Numbered from the stretch's first letter, positions 1 to 11,037 are shown. The stretch is 64,000 nt of DNA from Gordionus sp. m RMFG-2023 (GCF_954871325.1 NC_088776.1:26026508-26090507), one strand, 5' to 3'. Numbers and translations are program-made. The notes: generated from the sequence alone by a model not told the origin.

Positions 1-150
1 ATGAACTATTTAGTATTGTGAATAATGAATCATTAAGTGTTGTGAATAAAGAATCATTTAGCATTGTTAATAATGAATCATTTAAAATTATTAATATACC
101 ATTGTGAATAATGAATTATTTGGTATTGTGAATAATCAATCATTTAAAAT
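1..150. repeat. short degenerate tandem repeat
   Basis: About five imperfect copies of a 25-40 bp unit built round ATTGTGAATAATGAATCATT follow each other from the window start. No coding potential is seen. The array may continue upstream of the window. Confidence 0.6.
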
Positions 151-218
151 ATTCATTTCATACTTAAAATTTATTAACTTGTTTCTCATCATTTAAATGA
201 ATATCTTAATCACAATAT

Positions 219-329
219 TAAATTAATAATAAAATGTTCATTTCATACTAGAAAATTTTTTAACTTGTTTATAGATTCTTATTATGATAATTTTGTCAAT
301 TATGAAATGAACATTTTATTATTAATTTA
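219..329. repeat. 29-bp perfect inverted repeat with 53-bp loop
   Basis: The arm at 219-247 is the exact reverse complement of 301-329 (core AATGTTCATTTCATA / TATGAAATGAACATT). It lies beside a second palindrome at 334-371. It could be a small foldback element or a cruciform-forming site. No target duplication was identified. Confidence 0.65.
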
Positions 330-333
330 AGAA

Positions 334-371
334 ATAGGATTATCATAATGATATCATTGTGATAATCCTAT
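334..371. repeat. 38-bp near-perfect palindrome
   Basis: Arms ATAGGATTATCA and TGATAATCCTAT flank the inner palindrome AATGATATCATT, giving a 38-bp palindrome with one mismatched pair. It starts 4 bp after the preceding inverted repeat. Function unknown. The stretch 372-736 holds nothing I can assign. Confidence 0.65.
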
Positions 372-744
372 TTTTCACCATTTAAATTTTTTTTTATAAA
401 TCATTTTAATTTCTATATTATGTATTTTATTTAGGTTAAAGAATTGGCCTATCAAGTAGCAATAAAATATAAGAAAAAAAATTTCCTAAATTTTGCTAAA
501 ATTTTTTTATAGTTATTGATTATGAATTACAATATTATCAATAAAATCAAATGTGTCATAGTCTCTAGTCTTACTGGATTACTGATTTTAAAATTTATTT
601 AGACCTCTATTTCATGAGTGTCCCAACTATCACATATGTGTGTCCTAACGTACACAGTGTCTGTCATAGTTAGGACAAAAAAGAATAATTTTTTTAATTC
701 AATTTTCTAAAAAAATATAATCTTCATAAAATATATATTAATTA

Positions 745-1756
745 CAGAGTTGTCACTTTTTAAAATTGGGGAGCGGGAGCTAGCTCCTTCAGGGCTGGAG
801 TGGAGGAGCGCCGCTTCACCGCTCCTTTAAATTTAATGTATAAATTAAATTATTTTTTTAATATTAATAATATTTATTAATTAAAATTCAATAAAAATGA
901 AATTATTTAATTTAAATTTATCCATTATTAAATGATTAGCCGAGTTTTATATTGGTTTTTCATCTAATCATTTAAATATTAAACATCAAGTTTTCCTTTT
1001 TATATTGAAAATCTTTTAAGTAATCTTGTAAGTCATATTAATATTCATTTTATAGATATATTATAAAAAATAGTTTTAGATATAATGGATTTAGCGATAT
1101 AGATGAATAAATCGAATTTCCATTTCCATCATACAAAAAATATTTTAAACTTCTAAAAGATGTTGATCCAAATGATCAAACAAATTTAAGGGCAAAATAT
1201 CTTTTGTATTTAAATAAAACTATTTAATTTTCAAAAGTGAGCAGCTTCAACTAAAAAAGCATCTAAAAGTAAAAAATCTTTCTTTTAAATACAAATTGAT
1301 TTGGAAGATTTTTTTGGATTCCGTGAAATTGATCATCAGGAAGATAATATATTGGACAAATATTTTTTAAAATACCAAAATTACTATTTTTGATTAAATT
1401 AAAAAATATCTTTATAAAATACAATACCCCGCTTCCCTCTAGTGCTCCTGTAGAGTGCCTATTTAGTATTGCAAAACAGGTCTTAGGGGAGAGGCGTGGA
1501 TGTTTGTTAGATTCTAATTTAGTTATAAATATTTTGATAGATCATTTAATATAAATAAAGTTTTTTGATATATGATTTTGTTTTGTATACCTTCTAAAAA
1601 AATAAAAATCAAAGGAACGGTTATGGAGTGGCACTCCATTACTTGGAGCGGGAGCTAGCTCCTTTTAAAAATGTAGTAGCGGGAGCTAGCTCCTTTTGAG
1701 GAGGTAGGAGCGGAAGGGGAGCTAGCTACTTTTAAAAAGGAGCGTTAACAACTCTG
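745..1756 (+). mobile_element. hAT-family DNA transposon, internally deleted
   Basis: A 1012-bp element is flanked by a perfect 8-bp target duplication ATTAATTA (737-744 and 1757-1764), the hAT signature. Its ends are inverted: CAGAGTTGT at the left matches ACAACTCTG at the right. Just inside both ends are repeats of a GGAGCGGGAGCTAGCTCC-type motif, which contains the 12-bp palindrome GGAGCTAGCTCC. There is one clear copy on the left (about 769-787) and three on the right (about 1651-1735). Subterminal repeats of this kind are where hAT transposases bind. Only pieces of the transposase remain, so mobility would need a transposase from elsewhere. Confidence 0.85.
1090..1554 (+). pseudogene. 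hAT transposase remnant (N-terminal scrap and C-terminal dimerisation domain)
   Basis: The clearest part is 1423-1554, which reads [17 protein letters not shown] and then [17 protein letters not shown] up to a stop. This matches the C-terminal hAT dimerisation signature (SSA-x-E-R/C-LFS-x-A, followed by R and L residues). Upstream, around 1125-1230, YFKLLKDVDPNDQTNLRAKY resembles the end of a BED-type DNA-binding region. The catalytic middle of a full hAT transposase (typically 600-700 aa) is absent and stops interrupt what remains. It lies wholly inside the 745-1756 element. Confidence 0.7.
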
Positions 1757-1764
1757 ATTAATTA

Positions 1765-2590
1765 TTTCAAATAGCCTATACTTTTGGGATTCAGAAGATG
1801 TTTTAATTATTCAGATTAGTTTATTAATATTAAAATTATTAAGGTTATTTAAAATTGGCAAAAAATTAGATATAGATAAATATGATGGGCGAAAATTTAG
1901 CATACAAATACTTAACTACCGAGGTGGACTTTACTTAAAATTTTAAGGGGCCGAGAACTTTTTAATTTTCTAAAAAATTATAAGTATCGAAATCAAGCCG
2001 ACTTAGGACACAGCCTTAAAAATTTAATTAAACTTTTTCGCATATAAACTTATTAGAATATAAAAGAAACATATATTTTTTAAATTTTATCACTAAATCG
2101 CATAAATGAATTTGTTATATATGCCTGGTTTATAAACTATAGCAAATAAACAATATTTATTAACTATAATAATATAAGCATTCATTTAAAAATGGAGACT
2201 AATAATGATTGATCAAAATTAATTGATAATACTCTTCAAAACAGTTAGTATAAAAGACTGGCGGGCCCTTTTTAGAGGTTAGGGTCAGGTATGAATAACA
2301 AAATTTTAACGGTTAAGGTTAGATTGATGAATAATAACGGTTAATATAAATACTAGTTCCTGCTACCAACAACCAAGCGGAGTCTATCCAGGATGATATG
2401 CATTTAGTTACTAACTGCTGGTTAATAGCTAGCGTAAACATATTTTTGTTAGGTTTGGTAAAAGCTACCTGTCTGGCCCCATAATTGGCAGTAGAGATGC
2501 ATATCAGTATAGAATAATACTTTTATTTTAAATACCACACCATATTAGAATTAATTTTTAAGAATGTCAAAATATTTGTCTTGTTAAAGG
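1765..2590. other. AT-rich interval, unassigned
   Basis: No gene is recognised. A segment at about 2330-2500 has a more balanced base composition. On the minus strand it has one open frame of about 50 codons (GARQVAFTKPNKNMF..., then SWIDSAWLLVAGTSIYI) that I do not recognise. GC-rich scraps CTGGCGGGCCC (about 2260) and CTGGCCCC (about 2475) resemble ends of hAT elements but do not pair convincingly. Confidence 0.35.
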
Positions 2591-2679
2591 AGTATTTGTG
2601 GTCAAATAAGGTGGAATACTCTAAAAAATCTGAAGAAAAAAAATAAAAATATGTTTCCAGTCTAATAGTAAATTATGTG

Positions 2680-2925
2680 GAAAGCAGTACTTCCATAAGA
2701 AACAATCAGGTTCTTGCCTCAAGTTAGTGGAATGGGCTTTGTTCACCATACCCATTAATAGAAGTAGCATTTTACTAACATTTACTTCTTCAGAAAGATA
2801 TTGGTCGATTTGGGATAATACTCTTACTAAAATAGAAATCGACAATAGGAAAATTGATCAAAAAATATTAAAGAAAATGATAATATTGAAGTTATTGAAT
2901 GACAATAATATTAAAAAATATTATA
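2680..2925 (+). pseudogene. hAT transposase C-terminal relic
   Basis: The plus frame starting near 2727 reads IPINRSSILLTFTSSERYWS, then IWDNTLTKIEIDNRKIDQKI. SSER-x-WS followed by a K/N/R-rich helix is the C-terminal motif of one hAT branch (usually SSSxSERNWS). No catalytic residues or termini could be tied to it. The frame runs to 2972, but its last part is low-complexity. A chance match is possible because only about 30 residues carry the signal. Confidence 0.45.
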
Positions 2926-3624
2926 AATTCATTTTGCCATTTTATACAAAATATAAGTTAATATTGTCTTAAAAAAATAATTATTTATTTGAAATTGACC
3001 GAATATTAACCCTGAATTTTTTTATTTTTTAATATAACATATCAGAAAATATTATTATTTTAATCTATCATCAAGGCTAACTTTCAAGAAATAGAATAGA
3101 ATACAAACATCGATATGTTATGCAAAAAATTCCTTTCTGATAATTTTGAAAAATTAATTTTATTAAAAAATTAAAATTTTTAAAATAAATATAAATAACA
3201 TTAATTATTTTTTTATTATTAAATTTTTTATTAATATTTTGTAATAGTGCGCACAAGTTGAGTGTTGCAACGCTCAGTTTAAGATAATAATGCATTTTAG
3301 ATGGTAAGTGCAAATTGGATTTTTTCTTACGGCAAGCGTTAATAAAAATGCAAACTGATTTAATTTTTTCTATGCTTTTCAATTTTACGCTAAAATTTTA
3401 TAATGGATATAAAATTGTAAGTAAAATTTATTTCATTAATTGATATTATATCATTTAGAATATATTAGTTGATATTTATATAATTTTGTAATATTTTAAA
3501 TGATATTTTACATAATTTTAAAATAAATTATTTTATATTTATATAATTTTGATAAATTAATTGATATTATTATAATTTTAGAATATGGGATGATAAGGTT
3601 ACTAAAAAAAATATTGAACCTTAC

Positions 3625-4200
3625 TGGAAACTCAACAAATGGTCTAGAGTCAGCAGCATCCAGATCATAAGAATTCTATATTAGTATTAGATAGTTTATC
3701 AACCATTAGTTTAAGGTAAATATATATGAATAATGATAAGTTAAATTTTTAATAGCTTGGAGATGGAATTTCCACTGCTTGATACAACTGTATCATGCAT
3801 AAAGAAGTTGAAAAACTTTAAAGACCAATTAAATAAGATAAAATTGGCCAAGACTTAAGGAGCTTCTGGCTCTAAACTCTCATACAGATGTTATGATTAC
3901 ATTAAATTCATTGAGCTAATAATAAATACACTACTGATGTTAAATGCATTGTTGGGTGAAAGAATATTGGCTTTTTTGGAAAGGGTGTGTTCTGAGAGCA
4001 GTAAAATATATATTTATCTATAAATATAACACTTTTATAGATTGTATCTCCATTCAATGGCAAAGGGTTTGAAAAGTATGAGCAATTCAAACAAATATTT
4101 TTTCAAAAATGAAATATTTTATTGTATCATACTTTAAGATCAATCAGAGGATCCAAATACCACAATTGAATTATCACTCCAAATTCAACAGATATACCTG
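3625..4200 (+). pseudogene. coding-like remnant with possible 40-42 nt introns, unrecognised
   Basis: Reading across a candidate 42-nt intron (GTAAATATAT...TTTTTAATAG, about 3717-3757) gives ILVLDSLSTISLS joined to LEMEFPLLDTTVSCIKK, then LKNFKDQLNKIKLAKT and a stop. A second candidate 40-nt intron (GTAAAATATA...ACTTTTATAG) would join VKEYWLFWKGCVLRA to IVSPFNGKGFEKYEQFK. A third open piece is DQSEDPNTTIELSLQIQQ. Amino-acid composition is more gene-like than the surroundings. I do not recognise the family. It could be the transposase of the enclosing 3245-5084 element or a decayed host gene. Confidence 0.35.
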
Positions 4201-4654
4201 CAAATCAAAGCTCATTAAATTTATTTAATTAAATTATAACTATGTGAAAATTAATTTGTTTTTTTTGTAAATCTATTTATTTATATATAATAAAGTTATA
4301 TTATTCCATATTCTAGTTTCCATTTTTGAAAAATATAATTAAAATTATTTTATTAAATAAGACATTTAATAATCTCTTATATGTTCTGGTGTACATTTTT
4401 ATTATTAAAGATTGAAAAATGTAGTTAAATTATTTTATTACAAATTAGATAATTTAAAATTATTAGATAAATAAGCAACTATTCAAAATTTATTCAGCAT
4501 CATAAATTTGAAACTTGATTTGCATAATTTGTAAATCTATTTATTTTTATATAATACAGATATCTTATTCTATTCCTAGTGTCCTGAAAAATGTAAAATA
4601 TATATAAATAAGCAAATTATATTATTTAGCATTTTTATTAAAATATATATATTA

Positions 4655-4742
4655 AGGTAGGATAAATAAATATATATATTAAGGTAGGATAAACAAATAA
4701 ATATATATATATTAAGGTAGGATAAACAAATAAATATATATT
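4655..4742. repeat. ~33-bp tandem repeat, three copies
   Basis: Three units of ATATATTAAGGTAGGATAAA plus a CAAATAAATATAT tail follow one another. It lies inside the 3245-5084 element. The AT-rich stretch 5085-6559 beyond it holds no gene I can support, and the missing last PDE6D exon was not found there. Confidence 0.7.
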
Positions 4743-6558
4743 TAAGATGTGTGTATATTTTTTTAAAAAAATATGTATAAAATCATTTATGAATTTAAAA
4801 AATTCTTGAATAAATTTATACAGTCATTTATGAATTTATAAAATCCTTGAATAAATTTTTTTAAATGAATATTTTAGAAGTTTTCCCTCTCTACTATAAA
4901 ATTGTTTCTACGTCTTCTTAATAAATATAAGCTTATCTTCCAAACTTAAAAACTCCATTTGGTTTAATAAAATTATAAAAATTTAAATCACATTTCAATT
5001 AAGGAAAAAATGTACTGCTTTCAATTTAAATAAATATGCGTTATGTTAAAAAACGTACAGCAAACGCTCAATTTGTGTGCACTATAATAGAATAAAAAAA
5101 ATTATTAAAAAAATAACAATAATAAATATGTTAAGTATATCATTTGATAAAACCTTTCATTTAAATATTTACCTGAAAAGAAAAATATTATAAAACAAGC
5201 AGGATTCAACTAGGCCTGAATTGTCATTTGATTCATAATTCTAAAAAGCAATAATTGTTTTGAAGACATATACTACAAACTTAATTTTTTTTTAGCATTA
5301 AATGCTACATTATTTTATTTAAAGTATTAGCAGTATGAGCAAAAAAAGTGGTATCAGTGCATCTCTGATTGGTAATATAAAATGTATCCATAAAATTTAA
5401 CTTAATATCTTACTAAAATAATTTTTTCTTATGTTAACCATATTTATTAAACCCCAAAAACAATTTTAATAGACTTTTATTAAATTTAAAATATAGAGTA
5501 TTAAGAATTAATAGTAAATATAAAATTAGCCATATATATATATACCATAAACGTTAAATTTGATCCCTTTTACAGGGAATATAAAAAGCTTAATAATAAA
5601 TATAATTGGTGTATTCATAAAAAGAATCATTTAGAAAAGTGATTTTTGCTAGTTTTATATTATATAATTGGAGATAAAACCAACCCCACTATACTTCTCA
5701 TTATTTTTATAACCCCAGACTTAAAACACTCTTGAGGGCCTAACTATATAGTTTATAATTAATATATACCTTAGTAAGAAATCCAAAATATAAAATTTAG
5801 TGATTAAAATAAAACACAAATGGCCACATATTTTATTCTTGTGTATTTTAAAATTTAAATAAAAGAGGGATGTTAAAAAACTAGTCATACAATAAAATAT
5901 AAGGAAAATAACCACAAAAATGCATAAATTTAAAAACAATATTTAACAGATTCCAAAGTGTTGATAATTATTTGAATCAAGAAAAATAGTTTCAATGCAA
6001 AATTATTTCCCAGCTTATATGATTTCTACACAATTTTATATAAATAAATAATAACTTTAATAAATCTTCTTTTGCATTTTATGTTTTTACCATTTTTCTT
6101 TTTATTATGCATATTTATAATTGGGACAAATAAATTAATTAAATCCATTATTGCCTCTAATCTATAATATTTTCTTCTTAAATCATTCTATTTTCTGGTA
6201 ATTTAGTGAGAGAAGGTATAATAGACACAATGATTTTTTTTATTCAAAAATATTTTTTTAAATTGAAGGTATAATATTGCTTGAAAAATTGAGCAAAAGC
6301 ATTTAATGTTATGTTTTCTAGCAATTTTAAATAATAAAGTTTAAAAAAATTTTGAAACAAATAAAATGCTTATCAATATGAATGTTAGCATCTGTGATGC
6401 ATTATTTTTAAAATATAGCAAAATAAATATGTTTTAATTTTTAAACTTTCTCTTGCTATTTATTCTAATATATTAAAATGGAAATGAAACCATCTAACTT
6501 TAATCAATTGTGCATCATATCTACATATCTTAATTGTTAATCAAATTATTAAAACTTA

Positions 6559-7048
<490 letters not shown>

Positions 7049-7617
7049 TCCTTGAATTTGGTCAGATTAATAATTATTTGACGGCAGTGTCACTTATGTG
7101 TTTATTGGATAATGATGCGAAATCAGAATAGGGTTTATATGCACGTTTTTATTAAGTTTAGAGATTTGGAGTAATTTTATTGTTATATTTGATGGTTGTG
7201 GATGATTTGAACATCAATTTTATTTGTTACATGTTAGTAACTATATATTCTTTTTAACGATATATTCGTTTTGTATTAATATACTTTTTCATTTTAGATA
7301 ATGAAGGTTTAAGGCGATCGTTTGATATATTATAATTTGTAAATTGGATAACGTTATTTTATATGATATACATTTTTACATGATTGATTTACCTTGAATA
7401 TAAAAAGTGTTATTGTATTATAAAATTCATCAGCTAACATTTTATAATAAAAAAATTTGTTTGAAATAAAATACTTATTCCCTTCAACAAAGCAATTCTC
7501 TAAAGACCGACATCTAATATTCTATTATTTATTGACAAGACTTTTCCCCTCTTGTCAACATTTCATATCATTATTTATATATATCCAAAATTATAAATTT
7601 TATCGTATTATAATATC

Positions 7618-7766
7618 CCCCCTCTCCCCAGTAATGTAGACACTACTGAAAGATCTTGAAATGTGTTAGTGGTTGGTTTAGGACCATGCATCAAAGATAA
7701 GGGTTAGTGTCTATCAGACGCATACTCAGTAGTTCGCTATGGGGAGGAGGGGGGGGGGGGGTAATC
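7618..7766. repeat. GC-rich foldback segment
   Basis: The segment opens with CCCCTCTCCCC and closes with GGGGAGGAGGGGG. Inside are further pairs: TAGACACTA with TAGTGTCTA, and ACTACTGA with TCAGTAGT, so the whole 150 bp could fold into one long interrupted hairpin. Possible small MITE or structured RNA. No target duplication or tRNA box was found. The stretch 7049-7617 holds nothing assignable. Confidence 0.45.
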
Positions 7767-8425
7767 AATTATTTCCGAATTAATCTACAAGTTATTTAAG
7801 AATATCTTAACTTTATGAAACTTATTAGAACTAGTAATTATAAAATATTTGAAATTTTGCCCTTCCACTCTTGTTTGAACCTTCATCATAACTTTGACCA
7901 ACTTAGTGGTAGATTCATTAAACTTAGTTGCATATAATATTTCTGTCATTTTGTAAAGGAAATTTATGGATGTTTTCTAATATATTTAACCTTCCTTTTT
8001 TTGAAAAAATACTATATTATTTTATTGTTTTCTTTGACTAAATAAATGGTAAAGGAATTATATATATGCAAAGTTAGGATTTTTATAATACCGGTGATTA
8101 TTGTGATGAAAAACCTTAAAGATAAGTGTAAAATAATGATAATCGCTAGAAAACGAATAATATTTTAATGAATATTATAAAAGAGAAAATATAAGATATA
8201 AATGAAAAACTTGGAATCAGAAAAGGGAAGAGGATCTTTGAGAAAAAAAGGGATTATAAAGTGTTAAATTAAAGAATGTGAAACAATTACAAGGTGAATA
8301 ATATGAAAGTTTTGAATCGATTATTGTAAAATGGTATTCAAGGTTTTAAAACTATATGTAAGTTTATTTTTAAATAACTAAAAATTATAAATCTAAATGT
8401 TAAAAAGTGTTTTTATCTATATATA

Positions 8426-8576
8426 CAGTGAAACGATACACATGTTTAAATATACTATAAAAGGGGGTAAACAAAATAAGATTTTATTTTTAATAGAATA
8501 AAGATTGAAATTAAATATGGACAAGCAATTAATTAAGAAGATTAATAGTTGATTAATCATTATAAAAAAAATGTGT
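8426..8576 (+). repeat. left 151-bp terminal inverted repeat of the Tc1-type element
   Basis: Begins CAGTGAAACGATACACATG and ends ATGTGT. Identical in inverted orientation to 10085-10235 by eye. Long TIRs in this superfamily usually carry transposase-binding sites near both their outer and inner ends. Confidence 0.9.
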
Positions 8577-8921
8577 AATTTATGATGAAAAATGAATTTT
8601 TTTTTTATTTTCTTTGAGAATGCTCAAGTAAGATATTTGATTAAATTTCATTTAAAATTCTAAATCATTTTTTGTAAAAAGTCTTTTTAATATTTTAGAA
8701 TTTCTTAAATGTAATCTATTTTGTATATCCATTTATTTCGATAAAAATATGATAACACTATAAACTTTTATAATAATTTCGATAAAATAATTAATACATA
8801 AAAAATATAATTATAATTTATCAAAATATTCTATTGTTCCACGAATTTGATGTTGGTACCTTTTTAGAAATTAAAAGAGTTAATATTATAATTATTAATA
8901 CAAATCGATTATAAAGATTAC

Positions 8922-10007
8922 CTAATTAATCAGTTGCCCGCGATAACCCAACTCCAAATAGCTTTGCATGTGATTGTAAAAGTTAGTGAAATCATAAGGA
9001 ATAAATCCGTGTAAGAGTTGAATAATATTCCTAACAATTTCATCTCTTGAATTAGGGCGGGGATTGATTGCTCTAAATTTATTTTTCAAAACTCCAAAAA
9101 AATTTTCAATGGGATTTAACTGAGGTGAATAAGGTGGTAGGTATTCAATCCTACCTTTATAAGAATCGATAAGATGGCTTCTATGGATAGATGCATTATC
9201 CATTACAATGATTGCATCTGGTGGTAGGATACTAATAAGCTCCGTCATAGAATCACGGAATAATAGCCCATTATAAGCTCCGTCTATTATTTTATAATGA
9301 ATTACCCCTCCAATTCCGATTGTACAAAGGATACTTACATTTTTGCCCTTAGAGGATGGGATTTTTATTATTGGACGGACATTGTATGGCGCCCAGGCGT
9401 AGATTGGTACAACATGCAAGTTTATTCCAGTCTCATCTAAGAAATATAAATTTTCTCTTGGGATATTTAAGATCTTTGCACAATAAATTTGACGAATATT
9501 AATAGCCCCGGGAGTATTTCTTCTATCAGGCTCCTTGCCAGCCCTTTTTTTAGACCAACCAATATTTTTAATATATTTACTAATTGTGGTTTTTGTTTTT
9601 GGACTACCAGGAGGTAACTTTTCTATTATCTCCTGAATAGTCAAAGTGTTATTATCCATTAATAGGCTTATGATACTTCTTTCAATAATGGAAGAATCTT
9701 TCTTTTTACTTCCTCTTTTTTGAATATTATATTCCTTTAAAGGATCTCCATTTATTTCTGGGAATGTATCCCGTCTAAATTTGTGAACAGATGCAGTAGA
9801 CATTTCGACATATTTTGCTATGTCTTTTATTTTCATTTGTTGTTTTTCCGGCATTGATAACATTTTGGTAACTATATCTAATTTTTCTTTATTCCAATAT
9901 TTGTGTATTCTTTTTGGTCTTTGAATTCTCGACGAAGATTGGGAGTTTTCATTTAAATTGGAAAAATTAGTATTACTATTGGATAATAAAGATTCTATAT
10001 TAAACAT
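8922..10007 (-). CDS. Tc1/IS630-type DDE transposase, 361 aa
   Basis: Catalyses cut-and-paste transposition at TA dinucleotides. The N-terminal region (about 30-160) has two helix-turn-helix-like stretches, the first around KIKDIAKYVEMSTASVHKF. The catalytic core carries D191 (YFLDETGINLH), D270 (IVMDNASIHRS) and E301 (PPYSPQLNPIENFF), all present. Thirty residues separate the second Asp from the Glu, shorter than the 34 usual for Tc1. Length is typical. The ATG at 10007 is the first in frame, preceded by an A/T-rich run. No frameshift or stop is seen, so an active enzyme is plausible. The DDE_3 (IS630-like) branch fits better than classic mariner. Confidence 0.92.
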   Translation of the reverse strand: MFNIESLLSNSNTNFSNLNENSQSSSRIQRPKRIHKYWNKEKLDIVTKMLSMPEKQQMKIKDIAKYVEMSTASVHKFRRDTFPEINGDPLKEYNIQKRGSKKKDSSIIERSIISLLMDNNTLTIQEIIEKLPPGSPKTKTTISKYIKNIGWSKKRAGKEPDRRNTPGAINIRQIYCAKILNIPRENLYFLDETGINLHVVPIYAWAPYNVRPIIKIPSSKGKNVSILCTIGIGGVIHYKIIDGAYNGLLFRDSMTELISILPPDAIIVMDNASIHRSHLIDSYKGRIEYLPPYSPQLNPIENFFGVLKNKFRAINPRPNSRDEIVRNIIQLLHGFIPYDFTNFYNHMQSYLELGYRGQLIN

Positions 10008-10084
10008 TTTTTTTTATTATTTAAGAAAAATTAAAAATAATTAATATGTAAGTATTTTAATTTTTTATTTTGAATTAAATTTTA

Positions 10085-10235
10085 ACACATTTTTTTTATA
10101 ATGATTAATCAACTATTAATCTTCTTAATTAATTGCTTGTCCATATTTAATTTCAATCTTTATTCTATTAAAAATAAAATCTTATTTTGTTTACCCCCTT
10201 TTATAGTATATTTAAACATGTGTATCGTTTCACTG
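10085..10235 (-). repeat. right 151-bp terminal inverted repeat of the Tc1-type element
   Basis: Reverse complement of 8426-8576, ending at the TA target duplication. The transposase start codon lies 77 bp inside it, so the gene's promoter probably lies within or next to this repeat. Confidence 0.9.
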
Positions 10236-10885
10236 TATCATGTATAATTTGAATGAATAAGTTAACACGAAGGTTAAATAAATTACAAAAATAAGTTTAA
10301 CAAAATATTAAGAATAAGCTACGCAAGGTAATAAAATATAAAATGAATTTCTTACAAAAATAAGAATACAAAAATAAATTTTCATTTTAATATTATTCAA
10401 CATTCTCCCTCTTCTAAGTCGCAAAATTTCATGTAAGCTATCATTGAGAGCTTGTCATCCAAATGGTTTTTGAGATTGCATGTTGGTTTGTCCTTAGTTT
10501 TTGAGTTTCTACGTTGGTTTGTTAAATCATTTTTTGATATCCTCATCGTAAACTGTTTTCATCGATCTTAATTTCGTCATATAAGCTTGCTTGTATTACT
10601 CGGTTGTTATTATTATCAATTTGCAAAATTGTTATCATCATCAATAAGTCGTAAATAATTAGGAATAATAATTGGTCAGATTGGATATTAGAATAAATGA
10701 ATTATCGGATATGGAATTCGAAATAATATATGGAATATGAATCAAATTGAATTAATAGAATAATCGAATATTGGAATGATAAATCAATAAGATTATTATA
10801 TAACGTTATTAACGTTTAATTTATTTTTCGCGGTTTAGTGTTAAATCATTTTTATATATATATTTTTTTTATATATTAAGTTACA
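10236..10885 (-). mobile_element. Ty3/gypsy fossil G1, first segment (LTR and 3' non-coding end)
   Basis: Read on the minus strand, a purine tract (AGAAGAGGGAGAATG) is followed by TGTTGAATAA, the expected junction of internal DNA with a 3' LTR, at about 10403. The 10405-10885 part resembles the 3' non-coding ends of gypsy copies A (22127-22565) and B (44142-44585). The fossil is cut at 10885/10886 by Helitron 1 and resumes at 17690: TTAAGTTACA joined to TAATCTTTTAAATAAAC reproduces the uninterrupted sequence seen in copies A and B. Old and broken. Confidence 0.7.
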
Positions 10886-11037
10886 TCTATATTATAGTTT
10901 TCCGATGCCCTCACTACGTCATCGTGACGTCATGTTATCGCTACGTCATGTCATCGCTACGTCATGTCATCGGTACGTATTTATTTTTATTTTTTTTATT
11001 TGTTGATTTTATTTATTTATTTTATACAAACAGATGA
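10886..11037 (+). repeat. Helitron 5' terminal region with ACGTCA repeats
   Basis: Shared with the 5' end of Helitron 2 (19478-19611) over about 137 bp. It carries several copies of ACGTCATGTCATCG-type units, including TGACGTCA, a perfect CRE/ATF palindrome. It ends near CAAACAGATGATCCTA, after which the two elements diverge. Confidence 0.75.

Larger units (their letters stand above)
3245..5084. mobile_element. DNA transposon-like element of unknown family, bounded by imperfect TIRs
   Basis: Left TAGTGCGCACAAGTTGAGTG and, inverted at the right, TAGTGCACACAAATTGAGCG match at 17 of 20 positions, with weaker similarity for another 30 bp. TAA lies immediately outside both ends, a possible 3-bp target duplication. 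The 1840-bp interior contains a coding-like stretch at 3625-4200 and a small satellite at 4655-4742. A 3-bp TAA duplication would suit PIF/Harbinger, but I see no transposase of that type. Family left open. Confidence 0.5.
8426..10235 (-). mobile_element. Tc1/mariner-IS630 superfamily transposon, apparently intact
   Basis: The 1810-bp element starts CAGTGAAACGATACACATG and ends with its exact complement. TA lies outside both ends (8424-8425 and 10236-10237), the superfamily's target duplication. The inverted repeats run 8426-8576 and 10085-10235; I compared all 151 bp and found no difference. One uninterrupted transposase gene occupies the minus strand. Identical long TIRs plus an intact gene indicate recent insertion. 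It sits directly against the LTR of the gypsy fossil that begins at 10236. Confidence 0.92.

Noticed and set aside
3077-3382. 101-codon minus-strand frame
   Set aside because: Low-complexity Lys/Asn/Ile composition, overlaps the left end of the TIR element at 3245, and resembles no family.
5721-5939. Hydrophobic 72-codon minus-strand frame
   Set aside because: Phe/Ile/Leu composition is what random AT-rich DNA gives. No motif, start context or neighbour supports it.
5963-6043. Possible last exon of the PDE6D-like gene on the minus strand (GNNFALKLFF... of the right length)
   Set aside because: Only a few residues match the family and the splice phase does not agree with the donor at 6560.
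7457-7639. 60-codon plus-strand frame before the foldback
   Set aside because: Composition as expected by chance, no motif, and it runs into the C-rich arm of the foldback.
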